Numbered from the stretch's first letter, positions 38,449-48,881 are shown. The stretch is 64,000 nucleotides of DNA from Hoeflea sp. 108 (GCF_000372965.1 NZ_KB890024.1:4552304-4616303); one strand, 5' to 3'. The notes: a model not told the origin generated them from the letters alone. Made by a program: numbers and translations.

Positions 38449-41400
38449 TCAACCGTAGACCACCAGAAGGTCCTTGGCGTCGATCTGGTCGCCGGCGCGC
38501 ACGAGCACTTCGGTGATGGTGCCATCGCGCTCGGCGTGCAGTGCGGTCTCCATTTTCATCGCCTCGATGGACAACAGCACGTCGCCGGCCTTGACCGGCT
38601 GGCCGGCGGCCACGGCCAGCGTCGAGACCACGCCCGGCATCGGTGCCCCGACATGGGCGTCATTGCCGGCCTCGGCCTTGCGGCGCATCTTCGAGGCGCC
38701 CGCGCCATGCGCCCTGTCGGGCACCTTGACGCGCCGTGGCTGACCGTTGAGTTCGAAGAACACGGTGACCATGCCCTTTTCATCGACATCGCCGACGGCA
38801 AGGCAGCGGATGACAAGCGTCTTGCCCTTTTCGATGTCGACGAAAACCTCGTCCTCCGGCTGCATGCCGTAGAAATAGGTCGGCGTCGGCAAGACACTCA
38901 CCGGCCCGTAGGTCTCCTGGGCGTGTGCGAAGTCCGAGAACACCTTCGGATACATCAGCCACGAGGCGAACTCGTTTTCCGACAGCTTGCGGCCGAGCTT
39001 GCCTTCGATGTCCTTGCGGCTGGCCTTGAGGTCAGCCGGCTTGAGCAGCGAACCGGGACGGACGGTGATCGGCGTCTCGCCCTTCAGCGCCTTCTTCTGG
39101 AGCGCAGCCGGCCAACCGCCAGGCGACTGTCCGAGATCGCCGCGCAGCATCGACACGACGGATTCGGGGAAGGCGATGTCCTTGGCCGGGTTCTCGACAT
39201 CAGAGACGCTGAGATCCTGGCTCACCATCATCAGCGCCATGTCGCCGACCACCTTTGACGACGGCGTCACCTTGACGATGTCGCCGAACATCAGGTTGAC
39301 GTCGTGATAGGCCTGCGCCACCTCGTGCCAGCGGGTCTCGAGCCCGAGCGAGCGGGCCTGCTCCTTGAGATTGGTGAACTGCCCGCCGGGCATCTCGTGC
39401 AGATAGACCTCCGAGGCCGGCCCCTTCAGGTCGCTCTCGAAGGCGGCATACTGATTGCGTACCGCTTCCCAGTAGAAGGAAATGCGGCGGATCCATTCCG
39501 GCGCCAGGCCGGGATCGCGATCCGAACCGCGTAGCGCCTCGACGATCGAGCCCAGGCACGGCTGCGAAGTGTTGCCCGAGAAGGCGTCCATTGCCGCATC
39601 GATGGCGTCGACGCCGCTCTCGACCGCCGCCAGCACCGTTGCCGCCGACAGGCCCGAGGTGTCGTGGGTGTGGAAGTGGATCGGCAGGTCGGTCGCTTCG
39701 CGCAGCGCCTTGAACAGCACCCGCGCCGCCGCCGGCTTGAGCAGGCCGGCCATGTCCTTGAGCGCGATGATGTGGGCGCCGGCAGCTTCCAGTTCCTTGG
39801 CGAGTCCGACATAGTATTTCAGGTCATACTTCGCCCTGTTCGGGTCGAGGACGTCGCCGGTGTAGCAGATGGCCGCCTCGCACAGCTTGCCCTCTGCGCC
39901 GATCGCATCCATCGACACACGCATGTTGTCGACCCAGTTCAGGCAGTCGAAGACGCGGAACAGGTCGACGCCGCCCGATGCAGCCTGGCGCACAAAGTGC
40001 TGCACGACATTGTCAGGGTAGTTGGTGTAGCCAACGCCGTTGGCGCCACGCAGGAGCATTTGCAGCAGGATGTTTGGAGCTGCCTTGCGTACCTTGTCCA
40101 GCCGCTCCCAAGGATCCTCGGTGAGGAAGCGCATGGCGACATCGAAGGTCGCACCACCCCAGCATTCAAGCGACAGCAGCTGCGGCAGGGCGCGCGCATA
40201 GGTGCCGGCGATCTTGGCGATGTCGTGGGTGCGGACGCGGGTCGCTAGCAGCGACTGGTGGCCGTCGCGCATAGTCGTGTCGGTGACCAGCACCCGCTTC
40301 TGCGCACGCATCCAGGCGGCGAATTTTTCCGGGCCGAGCTCGTCGAGCATCTGCCGGGTGCCGTCGGGAACCGGGCCGGTGAACCACGGTACGACAGGCG
40401 CGGCAGCCTCCGGATTGGGCGCAGCACGGCCGCGCGTTTCGGGATGGCCGTTGACCGTGACGTCGGCGAGATAGTTCAAAAGTTTGGTGGCGCGGTCCTG
40501 TCGCTTGACCTGGGCGAACAGCTCGGGCGTCGAGTCGATGAACCTGGTCGTATAGGAGTTATCGTGGAAGGCCGGGTGAGTGATGATCGCTTCGAGGAAG
40601 GTCAGGTTCGTCGCCACGCCACGGATGCGGAACTCGCGCAGCGCCCGGTGCATTCGCGATATCGCCTCGTCCGACGTCGGCGCCCAGGCGGTCACCTTCT
40701 CCAGCAACGGATCGTAGAACCGGGTGATGACCGCACCGGAATAGGCTGTACCGCCGTCGAGCCGGATGCCGAAGCCGGTGGCACCGCGATAGGCGGTGAT
40801 ACGGCCATAGTCGGGGATGAAATTGTGCTCGGGATCCTCTGTGGTGATGCGGCACTGAAGCGCGTGGCCGTTGAGGCGGATGTCGGCTTGGGCAGGCACG
40901 CCCGATTCCGGCGTGCCGATGGCAAAGCCGTCGAGGATATGGATCTGCGCCTTGACGATGTCGATGCCCGTCACCTGCTCGGTGACGGTATGCTCGACCT
41001 GGATGCGCGGATTGACCTCGATGAAGTAGAACTTGCCGGTGTCGGCGTCCTGGAGGAACTCGACGGTGCCGGCGCCGATGTAGCTGGTTTCGCGCGCGAT
41101 CTTGAGCGCATAGCTGCACAGCTCCTGCCGCAGTTGAGCGGACAGGTAAGGTGCCGGCGCGCGTTCGACTACCTTCTGGTTACGGCGCTGGATCGAGCAG
41201 TCGCGCTCGAACAGGTGCACGGCGTTGCCGTGGGTGTCGCCCAGAACCTGTACCTCGACGTGACGGGCGCGCTCGACCAGCTTTTCGAGATAGACCTCGT
41301 CCTTGCCGAAGGCGGCCTTGGCCTCGCGCTTGCCCTCCGTCACCTCGCGGGCCAGATCGGCCTCGGAACGGATGGCGCGCATGCCGCGGCCGCCACCGCC

Positions 41401-41907
41401 CCATGACGCCTTGAGCATGACCGGATAGCCGATCTGGGCAGCAAGCTTCTTGACCTCGTCCATGTCGTCCGGAAGCGGGTCGGTGGCGGGCACCACCGGC
41501 ACGCCGACCTCGATGGCGAGATTGCGCGCGGCGACCTTGTTGCCGAGGCGGCGCATCGTCTCCGGCTTGGGGCCGATAAAGGTGATGCCGTTCTCGGCAC
41601 AGGCCTCGGCGAACTCCGGGCTCTCCGAAAGCAGGCCGTAACCGGGGTGGATGGCGTCGGCGCCGGACAGCTTGGCGACGCGCATGATCTCGTCGATCGA
41701 CAGGTAGCTCTCGATCGGCCCCATGTCCTTGGCGAGCCAGGGACCGCGGCCGACCTGATAACTCTCGTCGGCCTTGAATCGATGCAGCGAGTATTTATCC
41801 TCTTCCGCCCAGATCGCCACGGTTTTGAGCCCCAGCTCATTGGCCGCGCGGAAGACGCGGATGGCGATTTCGGATCGGTTGGCGACGAGGATCTTGCTGA
41901 TCGGCAC
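38449..41907 (-). CDS. pyc: Pyruvate carboxylase
   Basis: Biotin enzyme of 1152 aa making oxaloacetate from pyruvate, ATP and bicarbonate, the main anaplerotic step. Order: biotin carboxylase (residues ~1-455, starting ISKILVANRSEIAIRVFRAA, with ATP-grasp GGGGRGMR), carboxyltransferase TIM barrel (~535-800, opening DTTMRDGHQSLLATRVRT), PC allosteric/tetramerisation region, and the C-terminal biotinyl domain with acceptor Lys1118 in EAMKMETA. This alpha4 single-chain form is usual for Rhizobiales. A TTAAACCGATTTAAA site lies 83 nt upstream. It complements phaA: both draw on central acetyl-CoA and pyruvate supply. Confidence 0.96.
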   Translation of the reverse strand: MPISKILVANRSEIAIRVFRAANELGLKTVAIWAEEDKYSLHRFKADESYQVGRGPWLAKDMGPIESYLSIDEIMRVAKLSGADAIHPGYGLLSESPEFAEACAENGITFIGPKPETMRRLGNKVAARNLAIEVGVPVVPATDPLPDDMDEVKKLAAQIGYPVMLKASWGGGGRGMRAIRSEADLAREVTEGKREAKAAFGKDEVYLEKLVERARHVEVQVLGDTHGNAVHLFERDCSIQRRNQKVVERAPAPYLSAQLRQELCSYALKIARETSYIGAGTVEFLQDADTGKFYFIEVNPRIQVEHTVTEQVTGIDIVKAQIHILDGFAIGTPESGVPAQADIRLNGHALQCRITTEDPEHNFIPDYGRITAYRGATGFGIRLDGGTAYSGAVITRFYDPLLEKVTAWAPTSDEAISRMHRALREFRIRGVATNLTFLEAIITHPAFHDNSYTTRFIDSTPELFAQVKRQDRATKLLNYLADVTVNGHPETRGRAAPNPEAAAPVVPWFTGPVPDGTRQMLDELGPEKFAAWMRAQKRVLVTDTTMRDGHQSLLATRVRTHDIAKIAGTYARALPQLLSLECWGGATFDVAMRFLTEDPWERLDKVRKAAPNILLQMLLRGANGVGYTNYPDNVVQHFVRQAASGGVDLFRVFDCLNWVDNMRVSMDAIGAEGKLCEAAICYTGDVLDPNRAKYDLKYYVGLAKELEAAGAHIIALKDMAGLLKPAAARVLFKALREATDLPIHFHTHDTSGLSAATVLAAVESGVDAIDAAMDAFSGNTSQPCLGSIVEALRGSDRDPGLAPEWIRRISFYWEAVRNQYAAFESDLKGPASEVYLHEMPGGQFTNLKEQARSLGLETRWHEVAQAYHDVNLMFGDIVKVTPSSKVVGDMALMMVSQDLSVSDVENPAKDIAFPESVVSMLRGDLGQSPGGWPAALQKKALKGETPITVRPGSLLKPADLKASRKDIEGKLGRKLSENEFASWLMYPKVFSDFAHAQETYGPVSVLPTPTYFYGMQPEDEVFVDIEKGKTLVIRCLAVGDVDEKGMVTVFFELNGQPRRVKVPDRAHGAGASKMRRKAEAGNDAHVGAPMPGVVSTLAVAAGQPVKAGDVLLSIEAMKMETALHAERDGTITEVLVRAGDQIDAKDLLVVYG

Positions 41908-41989
41908 GTAAACTCTCCAGGCTCCGGAATTTCAGGGGCGGCGAATGATTAGCGCGATTATGTTGCAGCGCAACCAAAAATGCGCACCC

Positions 41990-42004
41990 TTAAACCGATT
42001 TAAA
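41990..42004. promoter_or_regulatory. Imperfect LacI-type palindrome upstream of pyc
   Basis: TTAAACCGATTTAAA, 15 nt, differs by one base from the TTAAATCGATTTAA core seen at 37243-37258. It is about 83 nt upstream of the pyc start. One regulator could bind both places. Confidence 0.4.
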
Positions 42005-42049
42005 TTCCGTTGGGTCAGAAAGCCTGATTATGCCTGCCGGCAAACGAAA

Positions 42050-42076
42050 AATGCCCGGCGCTGAGCGCCGGGCATT
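42050..42076 (-). terminator. Terminator hairpin after livK
   Basis: ATGCCCGGCGCT-G-AGCGCCGGGCAT stem, 23 nt past the livK stop on the minus strand and preceded by an A-rich stretch (T-run in the transcript). Confidence 0.8.
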
Positions 42077-42098
42077 GTCGTAATCGAAGCAGCGAAGA

Positions 42099-43217
42099 TT
42101 ACTTCTGCTGCACGTAGGTGTACTTGCCGTCGGCGCCCTTCTGCCACTCGTACATGACGTAGCCGGGCAGCTTCGGATCGCCCTTTTCGTCGAAGGCGAG
42201 GTCGCCCAGAGCGGTCTTGAACGGACCCTTCGCCTTCATGGCCTTGGCCACTTCCTGCGGATCGACCGAGCCGGCCGCCTTGGCGGCGTCGGCGATCACC
42301 TGCATCGCGGCATAGGCGTAGAGCGTGTAGGCTTCAGGCTCGAAGCCCTGGGCGCGGAACTTCTCGACCAGATCCTTGTTCTCGGGGATCAGGCGCGGAT
42401 CGGGACCGAAGGTGTTGAGGGTACCGGCAACTGCGTCGCCGGCGATCGAGGCGAGTTCGTTCGAGACGATGCCGTCACCCGACACCAGCGTTGCCTTGAG
42501 GCCCTGGTCAGCCGACTGGCGGATGATCAGGCCGGCTTCGGTGTGCAGGCCGCCCCAATAGATGATCGAGACGCCGGCTTCCTTCATCTTGGCGATGAGG
42601 GCCGAGAAGTCCTTGTCGCCGACATTGACGCCTTCGTACATGACTTCGGTGACGCCGGCGGCGTTCATCGCCTTCTTGGTTTCGTCAGCGAGGCCCTGGC
42701 CGTAAGGCGTCTTGTCATGGATGACGGCGATCTTGGCATCCTTGAACTTCGAAGCGAGATAGGCGCCGGCAATGCCGCCCTGCTGGTCGTCACGGCCGCA
42801 GGTGCGGAAGGTGTTCCACAGGCCGCGCTCGGTGAACTTCGGGTTGGTGGCCGCAGGCGTGACTTCGAGGATGCCGTTCTCAGCATAGACTTCCGAGGCC
42901 GGGATCGAGACGCCCGAGTTGAAGTGGCCAACCACGAACTTCACGCCATCGGCGACAAACTTGTTGGCGACCGAGATGCCCTGCTTCGGATCGGAGACGT
43001 CGTCGCCGACCACAACCTTGATCTGCTCGCCATTGATGCCGCCAGCAGCGTTGATGTCGGCAGCGGCCTGCTCAGCGCCCTTCTGGAGCTGGGCTCCGAA
43101 AGCGGCGTTGGGGCCGGTGATCGGACCTGCCACAGCGACAAGTACGTCGGCCCATGCGCTGCCGCTGAACGCCACGAGCGCGGTCAGTGCAACAGCCGAC
43201 AAAAGTGACTTTTTCAT
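42099..43217 (-). CDS. livK: Branched-chain amino-acid ABC transporter substrate-binding protein
   Basis: Periplasmic type-I binding protein of the LivJ/LivK family, 372 aa. Signal peptide residues 1-23 (cut after AWA). The mature part begins [20 protein letters not shown] and has the conserved [21 protein letters not shown] (about 54-74) and [14 protein letters not shown]. It is downstream of the livHMGF-DUF6867 group in the same direction, 137 nt away, so it probably has its own promoter for high expression. A strong terminator follows. Ligands of relatives are Leu/Ile/Val, sometimes broader. Confidence 0.92.
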   Translation of the reverse strand: MKKSLLSAVALTALVAFSGSAWADVLVAVAGPITGPNAAFGAQLQKGAEQAAADINAAGGINGEQIKVVVGDDVSDPKQGISVANKFVADGVKFVVGHFNSGVSIPASEVYAENGILEVTPAATNPKFTERGLWNTFRTCGRDDQQGGIAGAYLASKFKDAKIAVIHDKTPYGQGLADETKKAMNAAGVTEVMYEGVNVGDKDFSALIAKMKEAGVSIIYWGGLHTEAGLIIRQSADQGLKATLVSGDGIVSNELASIAGDAVAGTLNTFGPDPRLIPENKDLVEKFRAQGFEPEAYTLYAYAAMQVIADAAKAAGSVDPQEVAKAMKAKGPFKTALGDLAFDEKGDPKLPGYVMYEWQKGADGKYTYVQQK

Positions 43218-43354
43218 TGAAACACTCCCATTATTTGAGCGGGCGTGGATGTTCTTTCATGCGATGCCCACCCATATCGCAGAAAGGTGAGTTTGCCGAT
43301 TTTCCGGCAGTTGTCACGCCGATTCATTGGCGAATAGGCGCCGGTAGAAACCCC

Positions 43355-43702
43355 TCAAGACTTTGGGCGCCAAGAAAGAGGCGATGCCTTTTCATAGAGC
43401 CAATGGTATTGATTCACCATCTGGTTGGTGCGCGTGTATTTATAGCCAAGCGTTGCAAACACGAGCAGAACGATAGTGTCGACAATGTAGAACTGCAGCG
43501 TGAACATCGTGCCATCGAACAGGGCGTGGTGGATGAAGCGTATGCCCACCCCCAGACCGAGGATGTAGAGCACGAGCTTGCCGTAGCTGCGCCAGGTCTG
43601 GGCGCAGGCACGCCCCGTCATCCAGGCTGCCCATCCGCCCAGCAGGCAGCTGACGAAAATGAACTGCCAGACCGAGGCTTCCTCGTAGAGAATGCCGTGC
43701 AT
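43355..43702 (-). CDS. DUF6867 family membrane protein in liv operon
   Basis: A 115-aa protein with three hydrophobic stretches (residues ~12-30, 42-58, 68-88) and the ends WMTGRACAQTWRSYGK and YTRTNQMVNQYHWLYEKASP. The size and sequence agree with DUF6867 proteins that I recall as the last gene of liv operons in Rhizobiales. It starts 11 nt after the livF stop and is surely co-transcribed. Function unknown; the fixed position suggests an accessory part of the importer. Confidence 0.78.
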   Translation of the reverse strand: MHGILYEEASVWQFIFVSCLLGGWAAWMTGRACAQTWRSYGKLVLYILGLGVGIRFIHHALFDGTMFTLQFYIVDTIVLLVFATLGYKYTRTNQMVNQYHWLYEKASPLSWRPKS

Positions 43703-43713
43703 GATCGTATCTC

Positions 43714-44442
43714 CTAGTGGCGGCCGCCTTCGAGATAGGCCGCCCGAACCTCGGGATTGGCGAGCAGGTCCTTGCCGGTGCCACTCATGGTGACGACGCC
43801 GTTGACCATGACATAACCGCGCGTGGCGAGCTTGAGCGCGCCAAAGGCATTCTGCTCGACCAGGAACACAGTCAGGCCCTGGGTGCGGTTGAGCTCGCGG
43901 ATGGCATCGAAAATCTGCTTGACGATCAGCGGCGCAAGACCAAGAGACGGCTCGTCGAGCAAAAGCAGCTTGGGCCGCGCCATCAGCGCACGGCCGATCG
44001 ACAGCATCTGCTGCTCACCACCCGACAGCGTACCGCCGCGCTGGCTGATGCGTTCCTTGAGGCGTGGGAACAGCGCAAACACCTTTTCGACGTCCTCATC
44101 GTAATGCTTGAGGTTGTCGAGGCTCGCGCCCATCTGCAGGTTTTCCATCACCGTCATGCGCGGGAAGATGCGCCGCCCCTCGGGTGACTGCGCAATGCGC
44201 ATCCTGGCGATCTCGTGCGTCGGCATTTCGGTGATGTCGGTGCCGGCGAAGTTGATGGTGCCGCGGCGGGCCCGCGGGCTGCCGAAAATGGTCATCATCA
44301 ACGTCGACTTGCCGGCACCGTTTGCGCCGATCAGCGCAACGATCTCGCCCTCGTTGACCGAGACATTGACCCCGTTCAACGCACGGATGTTGCCGTAGTA
44401 GGTCTCGACACCCCTGATATCGAGCAACGTCTTAGCGGTCAC
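43714..44442 (-). CDS. livF: Branched-chain amino-acid ABC transporter ATPase LivF
   Basis: Second ATPase of the liv importer, 242 aa. Walker A GANGAGKST near residues 38-46, signature LSGGEQQMLSIGRAL near 140-154, Walker B LLLLDEPSLGLAP near 160-172, all standard LivF. It starts with GTG at 44442, inside the livG stop (GTGA overlap), so it is translated by coupling to livG. Confidence 0.94.
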   Translation of the reverse strand: MTAKTLLDIRGVETYYGNIRALNGVNVSVNEGEIVALIGANGAGKSTLMMTIFGSPRARRGTINFAGTDITEMPTHEIARMRIAQSPEGRRIFPRMTVMENLQMGASLDNLKHYDEDVEKVFALFPRLKERISQRGGTLSGGEQQMLSIGRALMARPKLLLLDEPSLGLAPLIVKQIFDAIRELNRTQGLTVFLVEQNAFGALKLATRGYVMVNGVVTMSGTGKDLLANPEVRAAYLEGGRH

Positions 44443-46013
44443 TTGCCACCTCCGCGCTTGGCTTTCGCCGCCTTGGCCGCGTCACGCACCAGCGTTTTGG
44501 CCTGCCCTACCCAGTCTTCCCGTCCGATGCGACCCTCGAAGGCGAGATACGCCTCGGCAGCGGCAACATCGGCCTTCGTCCACGACGCAATCTGGTCGAG
44601 ATGGAAGATGCCGTGCTCGTTGAGCTTCTGCTCGTTGACCGGCCCGATGCCCTTGATGCTGACGAGCCGGTCAGCCACGCCCCCGCGTGGGGCTGCAAGC
44701 ACGTTGGCAATTGCCTTGGGGGCAACTGTCTTGGCGGCGGGCTTGGACACTGCGGACTTGGCGGCGGACGCCTTGGCCGGCGCCGTAACCGGCTTCGTTG
44801 CCGGCGCAGCTACCGTGGCCTTTGCTGCCGGCTTTGCAGGAGCTTTGGCATCCGCCTTTGCCGCTACCGGTTTGGCAGCCGGCGTGGTGAGCGCAGGAGC
44901 CTTGACCGCGGCCTTAGGCGCCGGGGTCGTTTTGGCCGCCGGCACCTTGGCGACAGCAGGCTTCGTTGCGGCGGGCTTCGCCGAACGAGTGGCCAGCGCC
45001 TCGACCTGAGCCGCCTTGGAGGCAGCTTTCGAGACCGGCACCGTCTCGCCATGCCCGTCACTGTGGCTGATGGTATCGGTGATAGGCCCAGCCATCATCG
45101 AAGCCGAAGTGCTGGGACCATGGGCCGGATCCGGCACACCCTCGAGTTCCTCGATGACCTGCTCGTCGCCCACCTCTGTCAGCACCTCGCCGACCTCTTC
45201 GTCGTCGACGCCGAGATAGGCGGCGATGACCTTCGGATCGGTCCTGACCGAAAGTGGATCGCCGTCGGAAATCTTGCGGCCATATTCCAGAACCACGACG
45301 TGGTCGGAAATCTGCATGACCACCGACATGTCGTGCTCGATGAGCAGGATCGACGTGCCGGTATTGTTCTTGATGTCCATGAGCAGCGTGTTGAGCGCAA
45401 GCGACTCCTTCGGATTGAGACCGGCGGCAGGCTCATCGAGGCACAGCAGCTCCGGACCGGTGCACATGGCGCGTGCAATCTCGAGGCGGCGTTGCGCACC
45501 ATAGGGCAGATCGCCGGCCGGATCGTCGGCACGATCGATAAGCTCGGCCTTTTCCAGCCAATGCTTGGCGATCTCGACCGACTCGGCCGAAGCCGCCCGG
45601 TAGCCGCCCAGCCCGAGCAAACCCATGATGGTGTAGCCCGAGGCCTTCATCAGCTTGTTGTGCTGCGCCACCAGCAGGTTCTCGAGCAACGTCATGCCCG
45701 AAAACAGCCGGATGTTCTGGAACGTACGCGCCACCTTGGCCTTGGCCGTGATCTGGAAGTCGGGCATGCGCTCGAGCAGGAATTCCCCACCCTCGCGGCC
45801 GTTGAACCGGATCATGCCTTCGGTCGGCTTGTAGAAGCCGGTGATGCAGTTGAAGACTGTGGTCTTGCCAGCACCGTTCGGACCGATGAGCGCGGTGATC
45901 TCGCCGCGCCTGACCTCGAAGGACAGATCGCCGATGGCGACCAGGCCTCCGAACTTCATCGACAGATGCTCGACCTGAAGGATCGGTTTGTTCATGGAAG
46001 CACTCGCATTCAT
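44439..46013 (-). CDS. livG: LivG ATPase fused to an Ala/Lys/Pro linker and HhH-like C-terminal domain
   Basis: First ATPase of the liv importer, 524 aa, about twice the usual ~255-290 aa. Residues 10-270 are a normal LivG: Walker A GPNGAGKTT (44-52), signature region LPYGAQRRLEIARA (169-182), Walker B LLCLDEP (189-195) and the C-terminal IAAYLG end. Then come an acidic stretch (268-296), an Ala/Lys/Pro-rich linker (~328-435) and a domain at 449-510 (LVSIKGIGPVNEQKLNEHGI, then FHLDQIASWTKADV). This last part looks like the helix-hairpin-helix-like domain that in Rhizobiales also extends L21 and NuoE. The ATG at 46013 overlaps the livM stop (TGATG); Met7 (45995) is an alternative. The linker resembles histone H1-like basic tails. 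Confidence 0.9.
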   Translation of the reverse strand: MNASASMNKPILQVEHLSMKFGGLVAIGDLSFEVRRGEITALIGPNGAGKTTVFNCITGFYKPTEGMIRFNGREGGEFLLERMPDFQITAKAKVARTFQNIRLFSGMTLLENLLVAQHNKLMKASGYTIMGLLGLGGYRAASAESVEIAKHWLEKAELIDRADDPAGDLPYGAQRRLEIARAMCTGPELLCLDEPAAGLNPKESLALNTLLMDIKNNTGTSILLIEHDMSVVMQISDHVVVLEYGRKISDGDPLSVRTDPKVIAAYLGVDDEEVGEVLTEVGDEQVIEELEGVPDPAHGPSTSASMMAGPITDTISHSDGHGETVPVSKAASKAAQVEALATRSAKPAATKPAVAKVPAAKTTPAPKAAVKAPALTTPAAKPVAAKADAKAPAKPAAKATVAAPATKPVTAPAKASAAKSAVSKPAAKTVAPKAIANVLAAPRGGVADRLVSIKGIGPVNEQKLNEHGIFHLDQIASWTKADVAAAEAYLAFEGRIGREDWVGQAKTLVRDAAKAAKAKRGGGK

Positions 46014-47404
46014 CAGCCGTGTCCTTCCTTGGTGAAGGCGCTGGAGACGGCCTTGCGCACGTTCAGGAATGCGGTGGGCTCTCGACTGCCGACGAAACCT
46101 CGGGGCTTCCACAGCATGACGATCACCATGGCCATGCCGAACAGCAGCATGCGGTAGAGTTCAGGCGTGAAGTCGTTCCCGAACACCAGCTTCAAGAACT
46201 CCATTTCGCGCAGGATTTCCGTACCGCCGATCATCACGACCGCAGCCACCGCGATACCCACCAGCGACCCCATGCCGCCGAGAACGACGATGGCAAGGAT
46301 GATGGCCGATTCGATGAAGACGAAGGACTCCGGCGACACGAAGCCCTGGCGCGCGGCGAAGAACGAGCCGGCGAAACCGCCGAACATCGCACCCGTGGCA
46401 AAGGCCGTCAGCTTGGTCGTGGTGGTGTTGATGCCGAGCGAGCGGCAGGCGATCTCGTCCTCGCGCAGTGCTTCCCAGGCGCGGCCGATCGGCATGCGCC
46501 GCAGGCGGATGGTGACGAAGGCCGTCAGCAGCGCCATCAGCAGGATCAGATAATAGAGGAAGATCTTGTAGTAGGCGCCGGACTGCGCGATTCCAAGCAC
46601 CTTGGCGATGTAGTTCGGATCGGAAACGTTGAACGACATCAGCCCGAAGAAGCTGACCTTTGGAATGCCCGAGATGCCGGCTGCACCGTTGGTGACTTCG
46701 CGCCAGTTGATCAGCACGAGACGGATGATCTCACCGAAGGCCAGCGTAACGATCGCCAGGTAATCGCCGCGCAGGCGCAGCACCGGGAAGCCGAGCATGA
46801 CGCCCCAGAAGGCAGCCATGATGCCGGCGACCGGCAGCAGGATCCAGAACGACCAGCCCAGATGCGTGGCCAGAAGCGCATAGGCATAAGCGCCGACGGC
46901 ATAGAAGGCGACATAACCAAGGTCGAGCAGACCGGCCAGGCCGACGACGATGTTCAGGCCCCAGGCCAGCATCACATAGATCAGGATCTGGATGCCGAAA
47001 TTGTCGACCCACTTGAGCGAGCCCTGGAAGCCAAAAAGCAGGACCATCAGCACCGGGTAGATGAACAGCACGCCGATCGCGATCTTGGTGAAGTTCTTGC
47101 GGACAAAGCCCTCTTCCTCGGCAATCGGTGCAGCCCTGGCTCGCTCGGCCTTGCGGCGGTCGATAGCCGGCTGAATGAAAGCCGTCATCACGAAGCGGCC
47201 AATCATGACCAGGGCGACAACGATGATGAGCAGACGCCAGCGAGGAACCAGGATCAGTTCGTTGCGGATGTTCTGATCGGTCCTGAGGCCGATGAACAGG
47301 AAGAACAGGCCGAAGGAGATGGCACCGGCATAGAGCGCCTCACGGAGGCCACGCTGTATCGGGGAGGCGGTCTCTTCGTGTGAGGCTTGGGCGATATTGA
47401 CCAT
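46013..47404 (-). CDS. livM: Branched-chain amino-acid ABC transporter permease LivM
   Basis: Inner-membrane permease, 463 aa, somewhat longer than the usual 300-430. The extra length is an N-terminal part with two or three hydrophobic segments and a charged loop ([16 protein letters not shown]), as in E. coli LivM. The conserved core has [19 protein letters not shown] (about 154-172) and [19 protein letters not shown], then the EAA loop [20 protein letters not shown]. It starts 4 nt after the livH stop and overlaps livG. Pairs with LivH. Confidence 0.93.
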   Translation of the reverse strand: MVNIAQASHEETASPIQRGLREALYAGAISFGLFFLFIGLRTDQNIRNELILVPRWRLLIIVVALVMIGRFVMTAFIQPAIDRRKAERARAAPIAEEEGFVRKNFTKIAIGVLFIYPVLMVLLFGFQGSLKWVDNFGIQILIYVMLAWGLNIVVGLAGLLDLGYVAFYAVGAYAYALLATHLGWSFWILLPVAGIMAAFWGVMLGFPVLRLRGDYLAIVTLAFGEIIRLVLINWREVTNGAAGISGIPKVSFFGLMSFNVSDPNYIAKVLGIAQSGAYYKIFLYYLILLMALLTAFVTIRLRRMPIGRAWEALREDEIACRSLGINTTTTKLTAFATGAMFGGFAGSFFAARQGFVSPESFVFIESAIILAIVVLGGMGSLVGIAVAAVVMIGGTEILREMEFLKLVFGNDFTPELYRMLLFGMAMVIVMLWKPRGFVGSREPTAFLNVRKAVSSAFTKEGHG

Positions 47405-47408
47405 GTTG

Positions 47409-48311
47409 TCAGACCTTCTCGACTTCGGGCCGGCCGAGGATGCCGGAGGGCAGGAAGATGAGCACGATGGCGAGGATCGAGAACGCCGCGACGTCCTTGT
47501 AGTCGATCGAGAAATAGGCTGACCACATGCTCTCGATGAAGCCGATCATCAGGCCGCCGAGCATCGCACCGGGCAGCGAGCCGATGCCGCCGAGCACTGC
47601 CGCCGTGAAGGCTTTGACGCCTGGCACGAACCCGTCCGAGAAGGCGACGACGCCGTAATACATCAGGAACAGCGTTCCGGCGACTGCAGCAAGGGCTGCA
47701 CCCATGATGAAAGTGATGGAGATGGTGCGATCGACGTCGATGCCGAGCAGCGCCGCCATCTTGCGGTCCTGCTCGCAGGCGCGCTGGGCGCGGCCGAGGG
47801 CGGTCTTGTTGACGAGGTACCAGAACAGCGCCAGCAACGCGACGGTGACGACGACGATGATGATCTGCTTCAGCGAGATCGAGATGCCGCCAACGTTGTA
47901 GACCTGACTGACCATCGGCGGGATCGGCTTGTTGCGCGGACCCTGAGTAACCTGGACGAAGTTGGACAGCGCGATCGACATGCCGATGGCGGTGATCAGC
48001 GGCGCCAGACGGAACGACCCGCGTAGCGGCCGGTAAGCCACCTTCTCGATCGTCCAGTTGTAGAGGCTGGTCAGCAGCATCGCCACGACCATCATGACAA
48101 GCAGCGCGATGACCACAGGTACCGAAACGAAGAACGACGTGAGGATCAGGAACACGATCAGAGCGGTAAACGCCCCGAGCATGAAGATGTCGCCATGCGC
48201 GAAATTGATCATGCCAATGATGCCGTAGACCATCGTATAGCCGATCGCGATCAGGCCATAGATGGACCCCAGCGTCAGCCCATTGACCAGCTGCTGGACG
48301 AAATATTGCAT
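47409..48311 (-). CDS. livH: Branched-chain amino-acid ABC transporter permease LivH
   Basis: Inner-membrane permease, 300 aa, about eight hydrophobic segments. The N-terminal [21 protein letters not shown] and [16 protein letters not shown] motifs are diagnostic for LivH. The EAA loop reads [20 protein letters not shown]. It is the first gene of the operon livH-M-G-F-DUF6867; the promoter should lie in the 581-nt gap upstream. Confidence 0.94.
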   Translation of the reverse strand: MQYFVQQLVNGLTLGSIYGLIAIGYTMVYGIIGMINFAHGDIFMLGAFTALIVFLILTSFFVSVPVVIALLVMMVVAMLLTSLYNWTIEKVAYRPLRGSFRLAPLITAIGMSIALSNFVQVTQGPRNKPIPPMVSQVYNVGGISISLKQIIIVVVTVALLALFWYLVNKTALGRAQRACEQDRKMAALLGIDVDRTISITFIMGAALAAVAGTLFLMYYGVVAFSDGFVPGVKAFTAAVLGGIGSLPGAMLGGLMIGFIESMWSAYFSIDYKDVAAFSILAIVLIFLPSGILGRPEVEKV

Positions 48312-48801
48312 ATGGATGCGGCTCCCCTGGAACGTCGCGCCAAGCGCGCATTCCTTTTCATATTTCCCCTAGTCCTAAAGTTTCGAGCCTGGATTGCAAC
48401 GTGATTTTTCCATCCCGTCGCCGCTTGTCGGACTGCCGTTGCGGCAACCTCTGTTCTTATGGTGTCCAGGCCCTGGACCATCGCGAAACCTAGCATTGGC
48501 TCAACGCAATGTCTTTGCCGATTCCGGCCATATTGCGCGCCTTGATCGAAGAATGTAGCGCCAAATTGCCAAGCTGCAACAGTTCCTTGCGCTGCTCTAT
48601 CGATCTCGGCTGCCAGATTGTCTAGACATATTGGCAGCATTGACCCTGCGTTATCAGACTATTGGACTATGTGCGGGAGGGTGACGCCACCCATCGGCCT
48701 CAATCGCAGCGAGGCAGGCGGAGGGCGATCCGGGTACCCCTCGCCGGATGCCGCCACCAGGGTCGGGAACGCATCGGTGACCCATTCACCGAATGCCGCA
48801 G

Positions 48802-48822
48802 TTGATATATCAGAGATATATA
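48802..48822. promoter_or_regulatory. GntR-type operator 1
   Basis: TTGATATATCAGAGATATATA shares TGATATATCAnnnATATAT with the site at 48861-48881. It lies about 70-90 nt before the GntR start, in a likely promoter position. Confidence 0.6.
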
Positions 48823-48860
48823 CTGGAAGTTCCGCGCGGCTTTTCGTTTGCAATCTGACC

Positions 48861-48881
48861 TGATATATCAACTATATATCA
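48861..48881. promoter_or_regulatory. GntR-type operator 2
   Basis: TGATATAT-CAACT-ATATATCA, perfect 8-bp arms. It ends 12 nt before the GntR start codon and thus overlaps the ribosome-binding region, a good place for autorepression. Confidence 0.65.
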
